Assembly: GCF_900176505.1 (NCBI RefSeq)
Contig: NZ_FWYB01000001.1
Location: 97,400-161,399, forward strand
Length of the DNA: 64,000 nt
Reading direction: 5' to 3'
Origin: Pedobacter nyackensis
Lineage (GTDB): Bacteria > Bacteroidota > Bacteroidia > Sphingobacteriales > Sphingobacteriaceae
In this document: positions 52,601 through 60,340 of the stretch, piece after piece
Position numbering within the stretch: position 1 is the stretch's first letter
Layout: every line of letters begins with the position of its first letter
The notes under the pieces: generated by a model
Told to the model about the DNA's origin: nothing
Database searches by the model: none
Seen by the model: only the letters and a program-made list of their open reading frames with translations
Position numbers and translations under genes: made by a program

Positions 52601-53817
52601 AACAAACCGCTGATGCTGCAAGGGATGCTGCAAAGGCCTACGCTGATGCTCAGGATTATTTGAAGGAGGTGCAAACCAAAGCCTATGCTGATGGAATAGT
52701 TGATGCTGAAGAAGCACGAGCTATAGCTGATGCTGAAGCTAAATTGGCACTTGCTTATAGTGACGCGACAGCTAAGGCTAATGCTGCTCGAGTAGCTGCT
52801 GAGGCGGCGGCTGCGTCTGACGCTACCAATAAAGCCAACGCAGCCCAATCAGCCGCCATCGCCTCAGCCAACGCAACAGCTGAAGTAATTGCCCAATCCA
52901 AAGCTGATATCGCTCAGGCGGCTGCAATAAGTGTAGCCAGTACTGATGCACAGAATAAAGCTAATGCGGCTTATAGTAATTCACTGGCTGCTGCACAAAC
53001 TTACGCGTCAACGGTTGCCAATAGTGCGGCCACTCAGGCAGAGATTAATGCTGCTGCTGATGCTTTGAATAAGGCGAATGCGGCCAAAGCAGCGGCAGAA
53101 GCTACAGCGGCAGCAGCTCAGTCAGCTTTGACGGCTCAGCTAAAAACCATGGCTTACCGTGATATTAACATTGCTGGTTCGCAGGGTGTGACAATTGTTG
53201 ACGGAGGTAATTTTGTGACGTTCAATGCGGATATAGCTTACTTGAAGGCGAATGTGGCGAATATTGAGTATTTGGAAGCCTTGGATATTGTTGCAAAAAC
53301 ATTGGCTGCTACCCAGGGTACAATAGGCGGATGGACAATTGGCGCAACAACCCTTTATTCGGGAACAGATCCAGGTAACTATATCGAGCTTCAGTCAGGC
53401 TCATCGCCTAGACTTTACATGAGAAATTCGGCTCAGGCAGCTGGGGAATACAGTATGATTAATTCATCAGGTGTATTTATTATGTCAAACGGCAACAGTC
53501 TACCAACAGGATATGGTAGTTACAATGCGGTTGCGGCTTTTAAGCTTAAGACAGTGTCGAGTATAAATGACGTGGCTTTGTATTGTTGGGCTCCTTCTGG
53601 ATCAAACGCATTTATTTGTGAAGGAGATGCTTTTTTTTCAAAAGCAGTTACAGTGGTTGGTAGTGTTATTTTAGACAGTAATATATATGCTACCGGAGGT
53701 AATTACAACTTTCAAAACATTCCACATGTTAACGACATAGGTGTTAACGTAAATAACACACATACTCTTCGCGTCGTGATTGCTGGCGGTCATTTTGGTA
53801 GAATAGTGAGATACTAA
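49681..53817 (+). CDS. Tail hub/tip protein with long Ala-rich helix
   Basis: 1378 residues, the longest protein. The N-terminal 400 residues resemble baseplate hub (Tal/gp27-like) proteins. A middle region of beta modules follows. An alanine-rich coiled coil lies at about 960-1160 (AKAYADAQDYL, ARVAAEAAAASDATNKANAA). The C-terminus is a small beta domain. It should form the central spike that contacts the receptor. Confidence 0.75.
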   Translation: MQIQVLREGEVISTFDIDEGTVFNEKLQSARLITCPVSAVNALPLQEGDYIIHKGENYIINTLPEFDKDGSALQKKYNITFEAEFYLLLDKYVINSMQQKEFPLYGSALDHLNMIFASANRNDTGWTVGEVASTEGELINYNWTYVRAALDEIAAAFKLEWSFTGRTIRMVSTIGVDTGLTFEVGRGKGLHQIKRSQDSSKSVVTRVFGVGGSRNIEASYRGGVERSLIFEGRYVETPGVTAGTERVREGRYTNEEIYPRFNGVVSGVVVNRDTEGVITDVVITDNAIDFDINAHLQEGVKAKVSFRTGALTGAEFEIASYNAATKEIELIPVADTIGYVLPNDLNLPVIGDKFTLLEMKMPAAYVAAAELELRNATLQYLDDNKSARLLYGAKPDEKHLRDNNIVLKVGDRGTVIESEIDVNEILRFTEISYPLVNEFDVTAVVGNEIRYDRVVKLFADVLQTRKDVQTIDRRSVELAKRGVQNLRALESSIFDTDGKFDSDKLNVGVLTTMLAIIGTRSQNFKLANVYITDNYNANANAVSISGGSLIHFEISNPGNLAEWTITPIVQSGLVPASLYYVYCKCSKTSQVGSFVITTDKIKPEDVPGFWMFLAGVIYPVVDGWRNSDFTNGLADINPARLKIGKIISRDGLTGFDLDNSTIFGKIAFASGSNGYDNIADKPDLSIYATEGFVDAIAADLQNQIDGSITTWFYGYEPTLANVPANGWLTTDEKNQHLGDLFYDTLTGYAYRFQLAGAYGWVKITDTDITLALAKAQEAQDTADGKRRVFTATPVTPYDVGDLWTQGASGDLMRCAVARATGVYVASDWVKAVKYTDDTAVDNLVIGGRNFLRDSGVSVENDNYNIANYTYSERMVSGQVYTITIWGSLGAGKAYFGAWNENGSVGLATLNQISDGVYSRTFTGTENSLGAPHISIFAVDSSVVVNSRIDKIKLEKGNKATDWTAAPEDLQLAAQQTADAARDAAKAYADAQDYLKEVQTKAYADGIVDAEEARAIADAEAKLALAYSDATAKANAARVAAEAAAASDATNKANAAQSAAIASANATAEVIAQSKADIAQAAAISVASTDAQNKANAAYSNSLAAAQTYASTVANSAATQAEINAAADALNKANAAKAAAEATAAAAQSALTAQLKTMAYRDINIAGSQGVTIVDGGNFVTFNADIAYLKANVANIEYLEALDIVAKTLAATQGTIGGWTIGATTLYSGTDPGNYIELQSGSSPRLYMRNSAQAAGEYSMINSSGVFIMSNGNSLPTGYGSYNAVAAFKLKTVSSINDVALYCWAPSGSNAFICEGDAFFSKAVTVVGSVILDSNIYATGGNYNFQNIPHVNDIGVNVNNTHTLRVVIAGGHFGRIVRY

Positions 53818-53830
53818 AACAAATAAAATT

Positions 53831-54154
53831 ATGAAAACAACAAAAATAGACTTCAACGAAGTTACTTACTCAGACTTAGAAGGAAATACTTTTAGCCTTC
53901 CAGAACAATTTATTAAGGACTTTGCAAACAAAGCGTACACGACGGCGCCAACTATAGACATTGCAGAGTTGGCTACAAAGATCTTTCATTCTCAAAAAAA
54001 ACAGGCTGATTTGATTCTTGATCCTGAAGAATTGTCGCTACTGATCAATGTATTTGATAATGTTAGGCTACTGGGCTATCCAGTTCATAAAGCAACAAAA
54101 ATGTATCTCGAAACGAGATTAAACGAATTAACAAACAAATTAAAATCAGAATAA
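53831..54154 (+). CDS. Small protein after the tail hub
   Basis: 107 residues, acidic and helical, not recognised. May assist tail assembly. Confidence 0.55.
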   Translation: MKTTKIDFNEVTYSDLEGNTFSLPEQFIKDFANKAYTTAPTIDIAELATKIFHSQKKQADLILDPEELSLLINVFDNVRLLGYPVHKATKMYLETRLNELTNKLKSE

Positions 54155-54155
54155 A

Positions 54156-54437
54156 ATGGCAACAGCAGCAAAAAGAGTGGTAGTTTCAGAACTACAAAAG
54201 AAAGTAGCAACGTTAAAGGTGGGTGAAAATACCTTCACGTTTAATTATGAAGCGAAGGTTGGTGAGAATGTAACTGTGGTTAATATCTCAGGAGCGATAG
54301 GTAATGGCCATTTAAACTACTCAGTAAACGGAAGTATAATTAATATCAACTTCAATAATACTCCATACAATGAAGATGTGATTAGAGCGATCAATTTGGA
54401 GATCGAAGATATCACAAAACCGGTAATAGTAGATTAG
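54156..54437 (+). CDS. Small beta-rich structural protein
   Basis: 93 residues, Asn/Val-rich beta pattern (VTVVNISGAIGNGHLNYSVN). Possibly virion or tail decoration. Followed by a terminator. Confidence 0.55.
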   Translation: MATAAKRVVVSELQKKVATLKVGENTFTFNYEAKVGENVTVVNISGAIGNGHLNYSVNGSIININFNNTPYNEDVIRAINLEIEDITKPVIVD

Positions 54438-54445
54438 AAATTAGA

Positions 54446-54470
54446 AAGCCCCGATAAAAAGGGGCTTATT
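54446..54470. terminator. Terminator at the end of the tail operon
   Basis: AAGCCCC pairs with GGGGCTT around GATAAAAA. Lies between convergent genes and can serve both strands. Confidence 0.7.
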
Positions 54471-54786
54471 TACTTCCTCTTAAGAAATATAAAGTTTGGC
54501 CGTATAGATTACCCAGCCTCAGTTCAGTACCATCAATGAACAAAATTTGATAGGTTTCTGGCATATTTTGGTAAGTCCTTCTTAACATTCTTCGGCCGTT
54601 CTCCATGTACTCGTAATACTTTTCAGAGTCACCTTCATTTTTAACATTTTCAATGGTTAGCCACATTCGTCCATCTCTAGAAATCCAAGTTCCGATCAAT
54701 GGGAAGTCGTTAAAAACTGGATTAGTATTCTCTTTTCCACATCCAATGCATAAAAATAAAGCAACTACTAACAGAATTTTTTTCAT
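54466..54786 (-). CDS. Lipoprotein, possible exclusion factor
   Basis: 106 residues. Signal with lipobox LCIGC (residues 12-16). The mature part starts near LIGTWISRDG. It shares signal type and LIGTW phrase with the next gene. A reverse-strand outer-membrane lipoprotein in a prophage could block receptor use or superinfection; this is inferred by analogy with other phages. Confidence 0.7.
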   Translation of the reverse strand: MKKILLVVALFLCIGCGKENTNPVFNDFPLIGTWISRDGRMWLTIENVKNEGDSEKYYEYMENGRRMLRRTYQNMPETYQILFIDGTELRLGNLYGQTLYFLRGSK

Positions 54787-55121
54787 TATTTCATTCTTAC
54801 AAATGGGATGTCTTTCTTTTCAGGATCCTTTGTGTCAATAAGCATCATTTCATTTTTACCAATCCACTTAACTATATAAACATCTTCAAAGGCTTCTTCA
54901 CCAGTTTTATAGCTTACCTTAAGATATTTTATATCCTCCTTTGAATACTCGAGAAACTGAATGTATTTTCCTTCTCCTTTAGTATTTGCGATCGGGAATT
55001 GTAATTCAGGGCTACTTGAATACCAGGTGCCTATTAAAGTTAATTCAGGGTATTTATATTCCTTTTTACAGCCAGTACAAGACATAAAAAGTAATAGAGA
55101 GAAGTAAAATAGATATTTCAT
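54786..55121 (-). CDS. Lipoprotein, related to the neighbouring one
   Basis: 111 residues. Signal with lipobox CTGC (LFMSCTGCKK). LTLIGTWYSS matches the other lipoprotein. The two genes overlap by one nucleotide, so they form an operon and look like diverged duplicates. Expression in the lysogen is likely. Confidence 0.7.
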   Translation of the reverse strand: MKYLFYFSLLLFMSCTGCKKEYKYPELTLIGTWYSSSPELQFPIANTKGEGKYIQFLEYSKEDIKYLKVSYKTGEEAFEDVYIVKWIGKNEMMLIDTKDPEKKDIPFVRMK

Positions 55122-55246
55122 GCGTAAATATAAATATAATATTGAGACGTAAGCGATAGTAAATAGTTACTAGTCCTTTCCTAGTCTTTTCCTTTATAAT
55201 CTCCTGTTGATAAGGTCTTAAACCATAGCCGAGTACTGGTATGGGG

Positions 55247-55254
55247 TAAATTTG
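55247..55254 (+). promoter_or_regulatory. -7 box of the lysis operon
   Basis: TAAATTTG matches TAnnTTTG. No good -33 box is seen at 19-21 nt, so an activator may be needed. Confidence 0.45.
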
Positions 55255-55283
55255 TATAACACCACTAGGGTGGGTAGGGAGAT

Positions 55284-55775
55284 ATGAGGAGAATTGATTA
55301 CATCGTACTGCATTGTACCGCAGGACCACAAAATCAGACGATTGACACAATAAAACGTTATTGGAAAAATGAACTTGGTTGGTCTAAACCTGGTTACCAT
55401 TATCTGATAAATGCAGATGGTAGTTACGAGAAGATTCACCCAATAGAAAGTCCGACAAACGGCGTAGCCGGAAACAACGCGCATAGCATACATATAAGTT
55501 ATATCGGAGGTGTTGAGGTGTTACAGTCAATCAATAAATCGGGGAAGGTTATTAATGTTGTAGGAAAGTCGGTGGATAACCGTACAGAGGCCCAAATAGC
55601 TACCCAGATCGCTATTATTAAAAAATTAAAGCCGTACGCTCCGAATGCAAAGATAGTAGGGCACAGGGATTTCTCCCCAGATAAAAACCATGACGGTATT
55701 TTGCAGCCTAATGAATGGATGAAAGCATGCCCATCATTTGACGTAAAGTCATGGATTAAATCAGTGGGGTTATAA
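55284..55775 (+). CDS. N-acetylmuramoyl-L-alanine amidase (endolysin)
   Basis: 163 residues, single Amidase_2 domain of the T7 lysozyme type. H10 (VLHCTAG), H127 (GHRD) and C149 (KACPSFD) are the probable zinc ligands. DKNHDGILQPNEW (133-145) looks like an EF-hand-type calcium loop, unusual for the core fold. No signal peptide, so it needs a holin. Confidence 0.9.
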   Translation: MRRIDYIVLHCTAGPQNQTIDTIKRYWKNELGWSKPGYHYLINADGSYEKIHPIESPTNGVAGNNAHSIHISYIGGVEVLQSINKSGKVINVVGKSVDNRTEAQIATQIAIIKKLKPYAPNAKIVGHRDFSPDKNHDGILQPNEWMKACPSFDVKSWIKSVGL

Positions 55776-55776
55776 A

Positions 55777-56148
55777 ATGGAAGAAAACCAAACTCCCAAA
55801 CAAGACATGGTTGATAGGAAGGCCGCTTGGATTGAACGAATGTTTGATAAGCTCTATGCCGCAACTATAAAGAATCCTTACGGTGCGCTTTTGGTTGTTT
55901 CAGTTCTGATGAATATCTGGCAATTTAATATCGCTGCAAACAAAGATGTAAGATGGCAGGAGGATATCACAAAGCTGAATGACAAGATCAATGCAGCGGT
56001 AGAACGGAGTGTGCAGCGGGAACTTCCTAAACAAATGGTTACGATCCAGGCAAAACAGGACAGTGTAAGTAAGAACGTAGACACATCACTTCTCAATTTA
56101 AATGGAACGCTCGAAACAGTGAGAAAACTAATTAAAAACAAGAAATGA
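55777..56148 (+). CDS. Single-pass membrane protein of the lysis cassette
   Basis: 123 residues. One membrane helix (about 35-52, GALLVVSVLMNIWQF) and a coiled-coil C-terminal part. Candidate holin or accessory lysis protein. Start is 1 nt after the amidase stop. Confidence 0.55.
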   Translation: MEENQTPKQDMVDRKAAWIERMFDKLYAATIKNPYGALLVVSVLMNIWQFNIAANKDVRWQEDITKLNDKINAAVERSVQRELPKQMVTIQAKQDSVSKNVDTSLLNLNGTLETVRKLIKNKK

Positions 56149-56324
56149 AAAAGCTATTTATACTACCGGTGTTCGTACTTTTTATTACTGGAGCATCGTC
56201 TACAAAGGTCGAACCTCAGGTTACTCATCCACCAATCCAGGAACAGGTTCAGCCAATCAGCGCACGGATTGACAGCATCAATATAAAGGCTGTGCAATTG
56301 CAGCAATTAATCCAACAGCTATGA
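56145..56324 (+). CDS. Small exported protein (59 residues)
   Basis: Signal-like start (MKKLFILPVFVLFITGASS), no lipobox Cys, then a polar helix. Overlaps both neighbours (ATGA). Possibly an accessory lysis factor. Confidence 0.5.
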   Translation: MKKLFILPVFVLFITGASSTKVEPQVTHPPIQEQVQPISARIDSINIKAVQLQQLIQQL

Positions 56325-56881
56325 GAAGGTTAATTTGTATACTCGTGATTGCTGTCTTGTGTTCAGGGTGCGGTGTGTTCCGGAAGGTTTTTAAAGCCAA
56401 ACATTCTCAGAGCACAGAGCTGTCCAGTAAATCTAAAAAGGATAGCACTGGCCTGATCATCGATAAGTCAACTACCACCATTAAGGAAAAGATCGATACC
56501 GTTATCACTATTCCTGGACAGGTCGTGCAGCAGGATACATACCTAAACATGGATAGCCTGGTTAATGGCATGACCGCAATTAAGAATGATCTTATTGAAG
56601 TAAGGCTGCATCTCAATCCAATCACCGGTATACTGTCAGTGGTGGCGAATTTAAAGGCTCAGAAGGTGCCAGTTAAGTTGGATAGGGAAACTACTAAGCA
56701 AAACGATATTGTTCAGCAGACATCTACAAAGGTGGAAAACGAGGATAAATCAAAACAGTCGTCAAGCGCCTCAGCTATTCAGAAGGAACCTATTGAAATT
56801 AGCGGCTGGTTGATTGGATTGGGAATTGTTATATTCGCATTGTTAGCTGTAGCATACTGGCTAAGAAAAAAGATGATTTAA
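56321..56881 (+). CDS. Unimolecular spanin (u-spanin)
   Basis: 186 residues. An N-terminal lipobox (LCSGC, residues 13-17) and a C-terminal membrane helix (about 161-180, GWLIGLGIVIFALLAVAYW) flank a Ser/Lys-rich periplasmic segment. A lipoprotein end plus a C-terminal membrane anchor is the layout of u-spanins such as T1 gp11. It should fuse inner and outer membranes in the last step of lysis. The att repeat begins 5 nt later. Confidence 0.75.
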   Translation: MRRLICILVIAVLCSGCGVFRKVFKAKHSQSTELSSKSKKDSTGLIIDKSTTTIKEKIDTVITIPGQVVQQDTYLNMDSLVNGMTAIKNDLIEVRLHLNPITGILSVVANLKAQKVPVKLDRETTKQNDIVQQTSTKVENEDKSKQSSSASAIQKEPIEISGWLIGLGIVIFALLAVAYWLRKKMI

Positions 56882-56886
56882 GCGTT

Positions 56887-56981
56887 TTTGCTACAGCTGT
56901 GCTACAGTGAATTAAAAATTAAAATTTAATTAGTTGATAATAAGAGTGTTAACTGTAGTTGCGTAGATTAGAAGCAATAAA
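56887..56981. repeat. attR: attR: right copy of the attachment repeat
   Basis: Perfect copy of 1-95, ending AATAAA, after which the sequences diverge (C at 56982, T at 96). It lies 5 nt after the last phage gene. Confidence 0.9.
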
Positions 56982-57005
56982 CTTACGGATTGTTTAAGCT
57001 TTATT

Positions 57006-57043
57006 GCCTTTGTTTGTATCAAAATCTTGATACAAACAAAGGC
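57006..57043. terminator. 17-bp perfect hairpin at the host junction
   Basis: GCCTTTGTTTGTATCAA (57006-57022) pairs with TTGATACAAACAAAGGC (57027-57043) around AATC. The A/T-rich flanks suit a bidirectional terminator. It belongs to the host side, 25 bp from attR. Confidence 0.65.
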
Positions 57044-57064
57044 GTTTGGGTATATCTTTTGGAA

Positions 57065-57511
57065 CTAATACCCTTTTTCCTGAATTTTTTTTATGATATC
57101 TTCTCCTAATTTTTTTCCCCATACCTGTCCTGCTTGCATTGAATCCGCTACAATAAATGGAGTTTTCTCTGCCAATTTTTTTCCGACAGGACTCTGATAA
57201 AAGGCGATAAGCTCTTTTAGATCCTGTTCAGACATATGTTTCTGATAAACTGGGAGTAACATTTCTAAAAGGTGGTCAAAGCTAGATTTTGTCAAGCTTT
57301 GTTCAAGCTCATCCCAGAATGCGGCAGGGATTTCGGACTTCTGTTGTTTAAACATGATGATAGACTGTCCAATTGCAGCTTTATAGGTGTTTTGCGAGCC
57401 CGATACTTCCATCATTTTACTTAAAGTGCTCTTGTAAGAAGTGTTGTCCTGAGCAAAAGAAAATGAACCAGTCAATAAAATAAAGGAAAGTAAGAAAATG
57501 ATCTTCTTCAT
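57065..57511 (-). CDS. DUF2059 exported protein (host)
   Basis: 148 residues with signal peptide (MKKIIFLLSFILLTGSFSFA). FYQSPVGKKLAEKTP (about 106-120) is the DUF2059 signature. Role unknown, periplasmic. First host gene after the prophage. Confidence 0.85.
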   Translation of the reverse strand: MKKIIFLLSFILLTGSFSFAQDNTSYKSTLSKMMEVSGSQNTYKAAIGQSIIMFKQQKSEIPAAFWDELEQSLTKSSFDHLLEMLLPVYQKHMSEQDLKELIAFYQSPVGKKLAEKTPFIVADSMQAGQVWGKKLGEDIIKKIQEKGY

Positions 57512-57817
57512 GTGGGAAATGGATAACGTTAATTAAATATTTATTTGCAGTAAACTTAACAAATCTGTCGACAGCCTCAACTATTGCCGTTGATTTTTTT
57601 TATTCGACTCCCTGAAAGGGAGCCGCAGGTATATGTTCATCAAATAGGGCATAGGTAAACTGTTTGCCTTGCCTCACACCACTGCAAACTATACAGTCAA
57701 GCTTTGCCTGTATCATTACATGCCCCATTTGACGTCCATTTAAAGGAATGCCCTGCCGAGTCAGGGGGGGCACCTTCAAATCCCTTACTGGTTAACCGGT
57801 AAGGGATTCAGTAGCGA
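57512..57817. other. Host intergenic region with hairpins
   Basis: No gene seen. AATCCCTTAC (57779-57788) pairs with GTAAGGGATT (57799-57808) as a probable terminator for the minus-strand barrel gene. Other small hairpins are TCCCT-GAAA-GGGA near 57607 and CCCTG...CAGGG near 57750. Confidence 0.6.
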
Positions 57818-58666
57818 TTAGAATGCAATTCCCAAACTAAATCCTCCTCTTAAACCAATCAGTGGACCTTTTACTTTTGCTGTTACACCCGAATTGGTCA
57901 CTGCTGCATTTACGTAATTTTTATCCCGTATTGTAGTTGTACCCTCCAGATCGTCTTTTAAGTTCATTTTGTCCTGTTGAGACATTGAACTTAAATCAAC
58001 CGGCCCATCAGCGTCACCTTTTATAGTTCCATAATGACCACCAACGTAGATGTCAAGTGCTATAGTCCTGGAAATGATGAATTGAGTTCCCAATAGAATA
58101 CCGCCTGCATACCCTTTTAAGTCCGATTTTAAAGGAATGTTATAGGTTGCACTATTGGTCTCATATTCGTAATCGTAATTAATCTTAGTATTTACGTAAC
58201 GACCATATAAGGCAAGGTAAAAACCTCTGGCTCCGGAGAACTGACCTCCATAAAAACGAAATTCAGCAGTATAGGCTGTATTGGAAACCCTGATTCGGTC
58301 GAGGTCGTCTTTTACCCTGTCACCATCATCAAATATTTTGTCGGATACTTTATCTGTAATTGGCAGATCCGACAGCGTTTTCTCCGACATCTTATTGTAT
58401 CCTGCTACAAAACTGACTTTTCGGCCAAGTAAATGCTCATAACTAAAATTATAGCTTTTTACCATGGTTAATGCAGCGAGGTTGATTTTTAACAGATTTT
58501 TTCTGTAAGGTCTCGGATCCTTTTCTATTCTTGGCGTGTCAATTACGGTATTTGTACTGTCTGTTTCAGACTGCGCGTTTGCTCCGGTTGCGGATAGCGC
58601 TAACAGGAGCAATGTCCCCCAGAATATCGAAATTCCAGGAGCTTTTAGGTTTAAGAAATGTTTCAT
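57818..58666 (-). CDS. Outer-membrane beta-barrel protein (DUF3575-like, host)
   Basis: 282 residues. Signal peptide ends near ANA-QSE (residue 31). Alternating beta strands and terminal aromatic GFSLGIAF fit a small outer-membrane barrel. An Asp-rich loop (SDKIFDDGDRVKDDLDR) interrupts it. Function unknown. Confidence 0.75.
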   Translation of the reverse strand: MKHFLNLKAPGISIFWGTLLLLALSATGANAQSETDSTNTVIDTPRIEKDPRPYRKNLLKINLAALTMVKSYNFSYEHLLGRKVSFVAGYNKMSEKTLSDLPITDKVSDKIFDDGDRVKDDLDRIRVSNTAYTAEFRFYGGQFSGARGFYLALYGRYVNTKINYDYEYETNSATYNIPLKSDLKGYAGGILLGTQFIISRTIALDIYVGGHYGTIKGDADGPVDLSSMSQQDKMNLKDDLEGTTTIRDKNYVNAAVTNSGVTAKVKGPLIGLRGGFSLGIAF

Positions 58667-58823
58667 GGTGTGAAAAGTTTAACTAAATTTAAGCTTCTTT
58701 AACCTTTTAGTATATAGCAATTTGTTGTCATTTTTCGTGGGTCAAAACTTTTTTGCTTCCTGAGTGTATAGTACTATACATCGTCCCTTAGATTTAGTCA
58801 TTCACTTGAAATAAAAATGTACT

Positions 58824-59615
58824 ATGAAAACGAAAAGTAGGCCAACATGGTTTGGCTATTTGGAGAACTTAAGGCAGCGTGTTCATGAGTCCAGCCAATT
58901 TAGTCTTACAGCATTTGATGATTTCATCAAAGCCAATGGTTTCGCCTATTCTTTTTTTAGATATAATGTTCCATTTATTTACTTGCTGGACTATCGGACG
59001 GGGATGTATATCAATATGTCTGATAATTTTGCAGGCTATAGTTCCGAATGTTTTTTAAAAGACGGGATCAATCATACGCTTCAGATTTATGATCCTGATC
59101 ATTTGAATCTTTTTAATAAAGAGATTTTTCCGGATAGATTAGACATTTTAAAAAAAATCAATCCTGAAGAACATAAAAACTATGTATTCTCTTACACGCA
59201 GAGGATGAAAAACAGGGAAGGTATTTATGAAGACTTTCTTCAAAGGAATTGTTTTTTATCAGATAAGGAGGGGAATCCGCTCTTTAGTATGGGGATGATC
59301 ATGAACATCAATCATTTTGGTAACCACAATTCTATAGTACAAACGGTTGATAAAGTTGATGGTATTGGAATAGGTGAGCATGAGTCCATCTATAAAAAGG
59401 TGTATTACCTAAATGAGGAAGATAAGTTGTTTTCTAAGCGTGAAAGGGAAGTGCTGTTGTGGATGGCAGAAGGGTTAAGCAGTAAAATGATTGCCGATAA
59501 GTTGTTCATTAGTGAGCATACAATCAATAATCATCGTAGGCATATGCATGATAAAACCCATACCGCAAATGCCATTGCTTTGGTAAGTTTTGCCATTAAA
59601 AATGGGGTAATATAG
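58824..59615 (+). CDS. LuxR-type regulator with PAS-like sensor (host)
   Basis: 263 residues. An N-terminal PAS-like sensory part (about 20-170) and a C-terminal GerE HTH (about 203-260, FSKREREVLLWMAEGLSSK). Ligand unknown. Typical of Pedobacter-like genomes. Confidence 0.8.
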   Translation: MKTKSRPTWFGYLENLRQRVHESSQFSLTAFDDFIKANGFAYSFFRYNVPFIYLLDYRTGMYINMSDNFAGYSSECFLKDGINHTLQIYDPDHLNLFNKEIFPDRLDILKKINPEEHKNYVFSYTQRMKNREGIYEDFLQRNCFLSDKEGNPLFSMGMIMNINHFGNHNSIVQTVDKVDGIGIGEHESIYKKVYYLNEEDKLFSKREREVLLWMAEGLSSKMIADKLFISEHTINNHRRHMHDKTHTANAIALVSFAIKNGVI

Positions 59616-59671
59616 CTAAGAAGATCTGCACAGTAGTAAGGCGTACATAACTGTGCAGATCAATTCATTGG

Positions 59672-60100
59672 TTATTTTGCTTGTGGGTAGGTGTAAGTAA
59701 TCATCCACTGCGTGCCGAACTTATCCTGAACAATGCCGAAATAGTCTCCCCAAAACATTTTTTCCATCGGCATCTCTACTTTGCCGCCGGGAGATAGTTC
59801 CTTAAAAATGCGGTCAGCTTCGGCTTCACTCTCTACACCAAGAGATAGGTAGAAGTTGTTTCCCAATATTATTTTCTGTCCCAATGATTCCAACGTGTCA
59901 GTAGCCATCAGGATGTTGCCATTAGGGAATTTCAGTGAAATGTGACAGATTTTGTCTTTTTCATTTTCAGGTGTTTTATCATCGGGCATATCCCTGAAAC
60001 GCATGATCATTGTGATCTCGCCACCAATTATAGATTTATACAAATTAAAAGCTTCTTCGGTTGTTCCCGGAAAGTTCAAATAAGGATTAAGCGTAGTCAT
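59672..60100 (-). CDS. VOC (PhnB/glyoxalase-like) protein (host)
   Basis: 142 residues from the ATG at 60100 (MTTLNPYLNFPGTTEEAFNL). The family of small VOC proteins typed as PhnB or 3-demethylubiquinone methyltransferase-like. MEKMFWGDYFGIVQDKFG is characteristic. Enzymatic role unproven. Confidence 0.85.
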   Translation of the reverse strand: MTTLNPYLNFPGTTEEAFNLYKSIIGGEITMIMRFRDMPDDKTPENEKDKICHISLKFPNGNILMATDTLESLGQKIILGNNFYLSLGVESEAEADRIFKELSPGGKVEMPMEKMFWGDYFGIVQDKFGTQWMITYTYPQAK

Positions 60101-60306
60101 AATTTTGAATTTTAAGTTTTGTATTGTTTCGATAGATTGTGTTGTTAATAACAAGCGTTTTTACTTCTGTTCTTACAATTCAAAATTAAGCCGAACGGTT
60201 TGAAATCCGGGGGTGGTAATACGGCAATATTGGGGGTGGCTTACGACAAAACCTTAAAGAATTACATCTTTTACAGATAGAAAGCCATAGTACATGTTAA
60301 AATCCG

Positions 60307-60314
60307 TAAATTTG
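60307..60314 (+). promoter_or_regulatory. -7 box before the DEAD-box-like gene
   Basis: TAAATTTG matches TAnnTTTG; the GTG start follows at 60341. The -33 element is not clear. Confidence 0.45.
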
Positions 60315-60340
60315 CGAATTCATTAACTAATAAAGATACT

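Larger units (their letters stand above)
1..56981. mobile_element. Complete temperate siphophage-type prophage
   Basis: Bounded by a perfect direct repeat (1-95 and 56887-56981). It holds integrase, repressors, recombination, replication, terminase, portal, capsid, tail and lysis genes in a usual siphophage order. A long tape measure, tail tube and tail assembly chaperones without a sheath gene indicate a non-contractile tail. No gene essential for a phage looks broken, so it may be inducible; this last point is inference. Confidence 0.95.
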
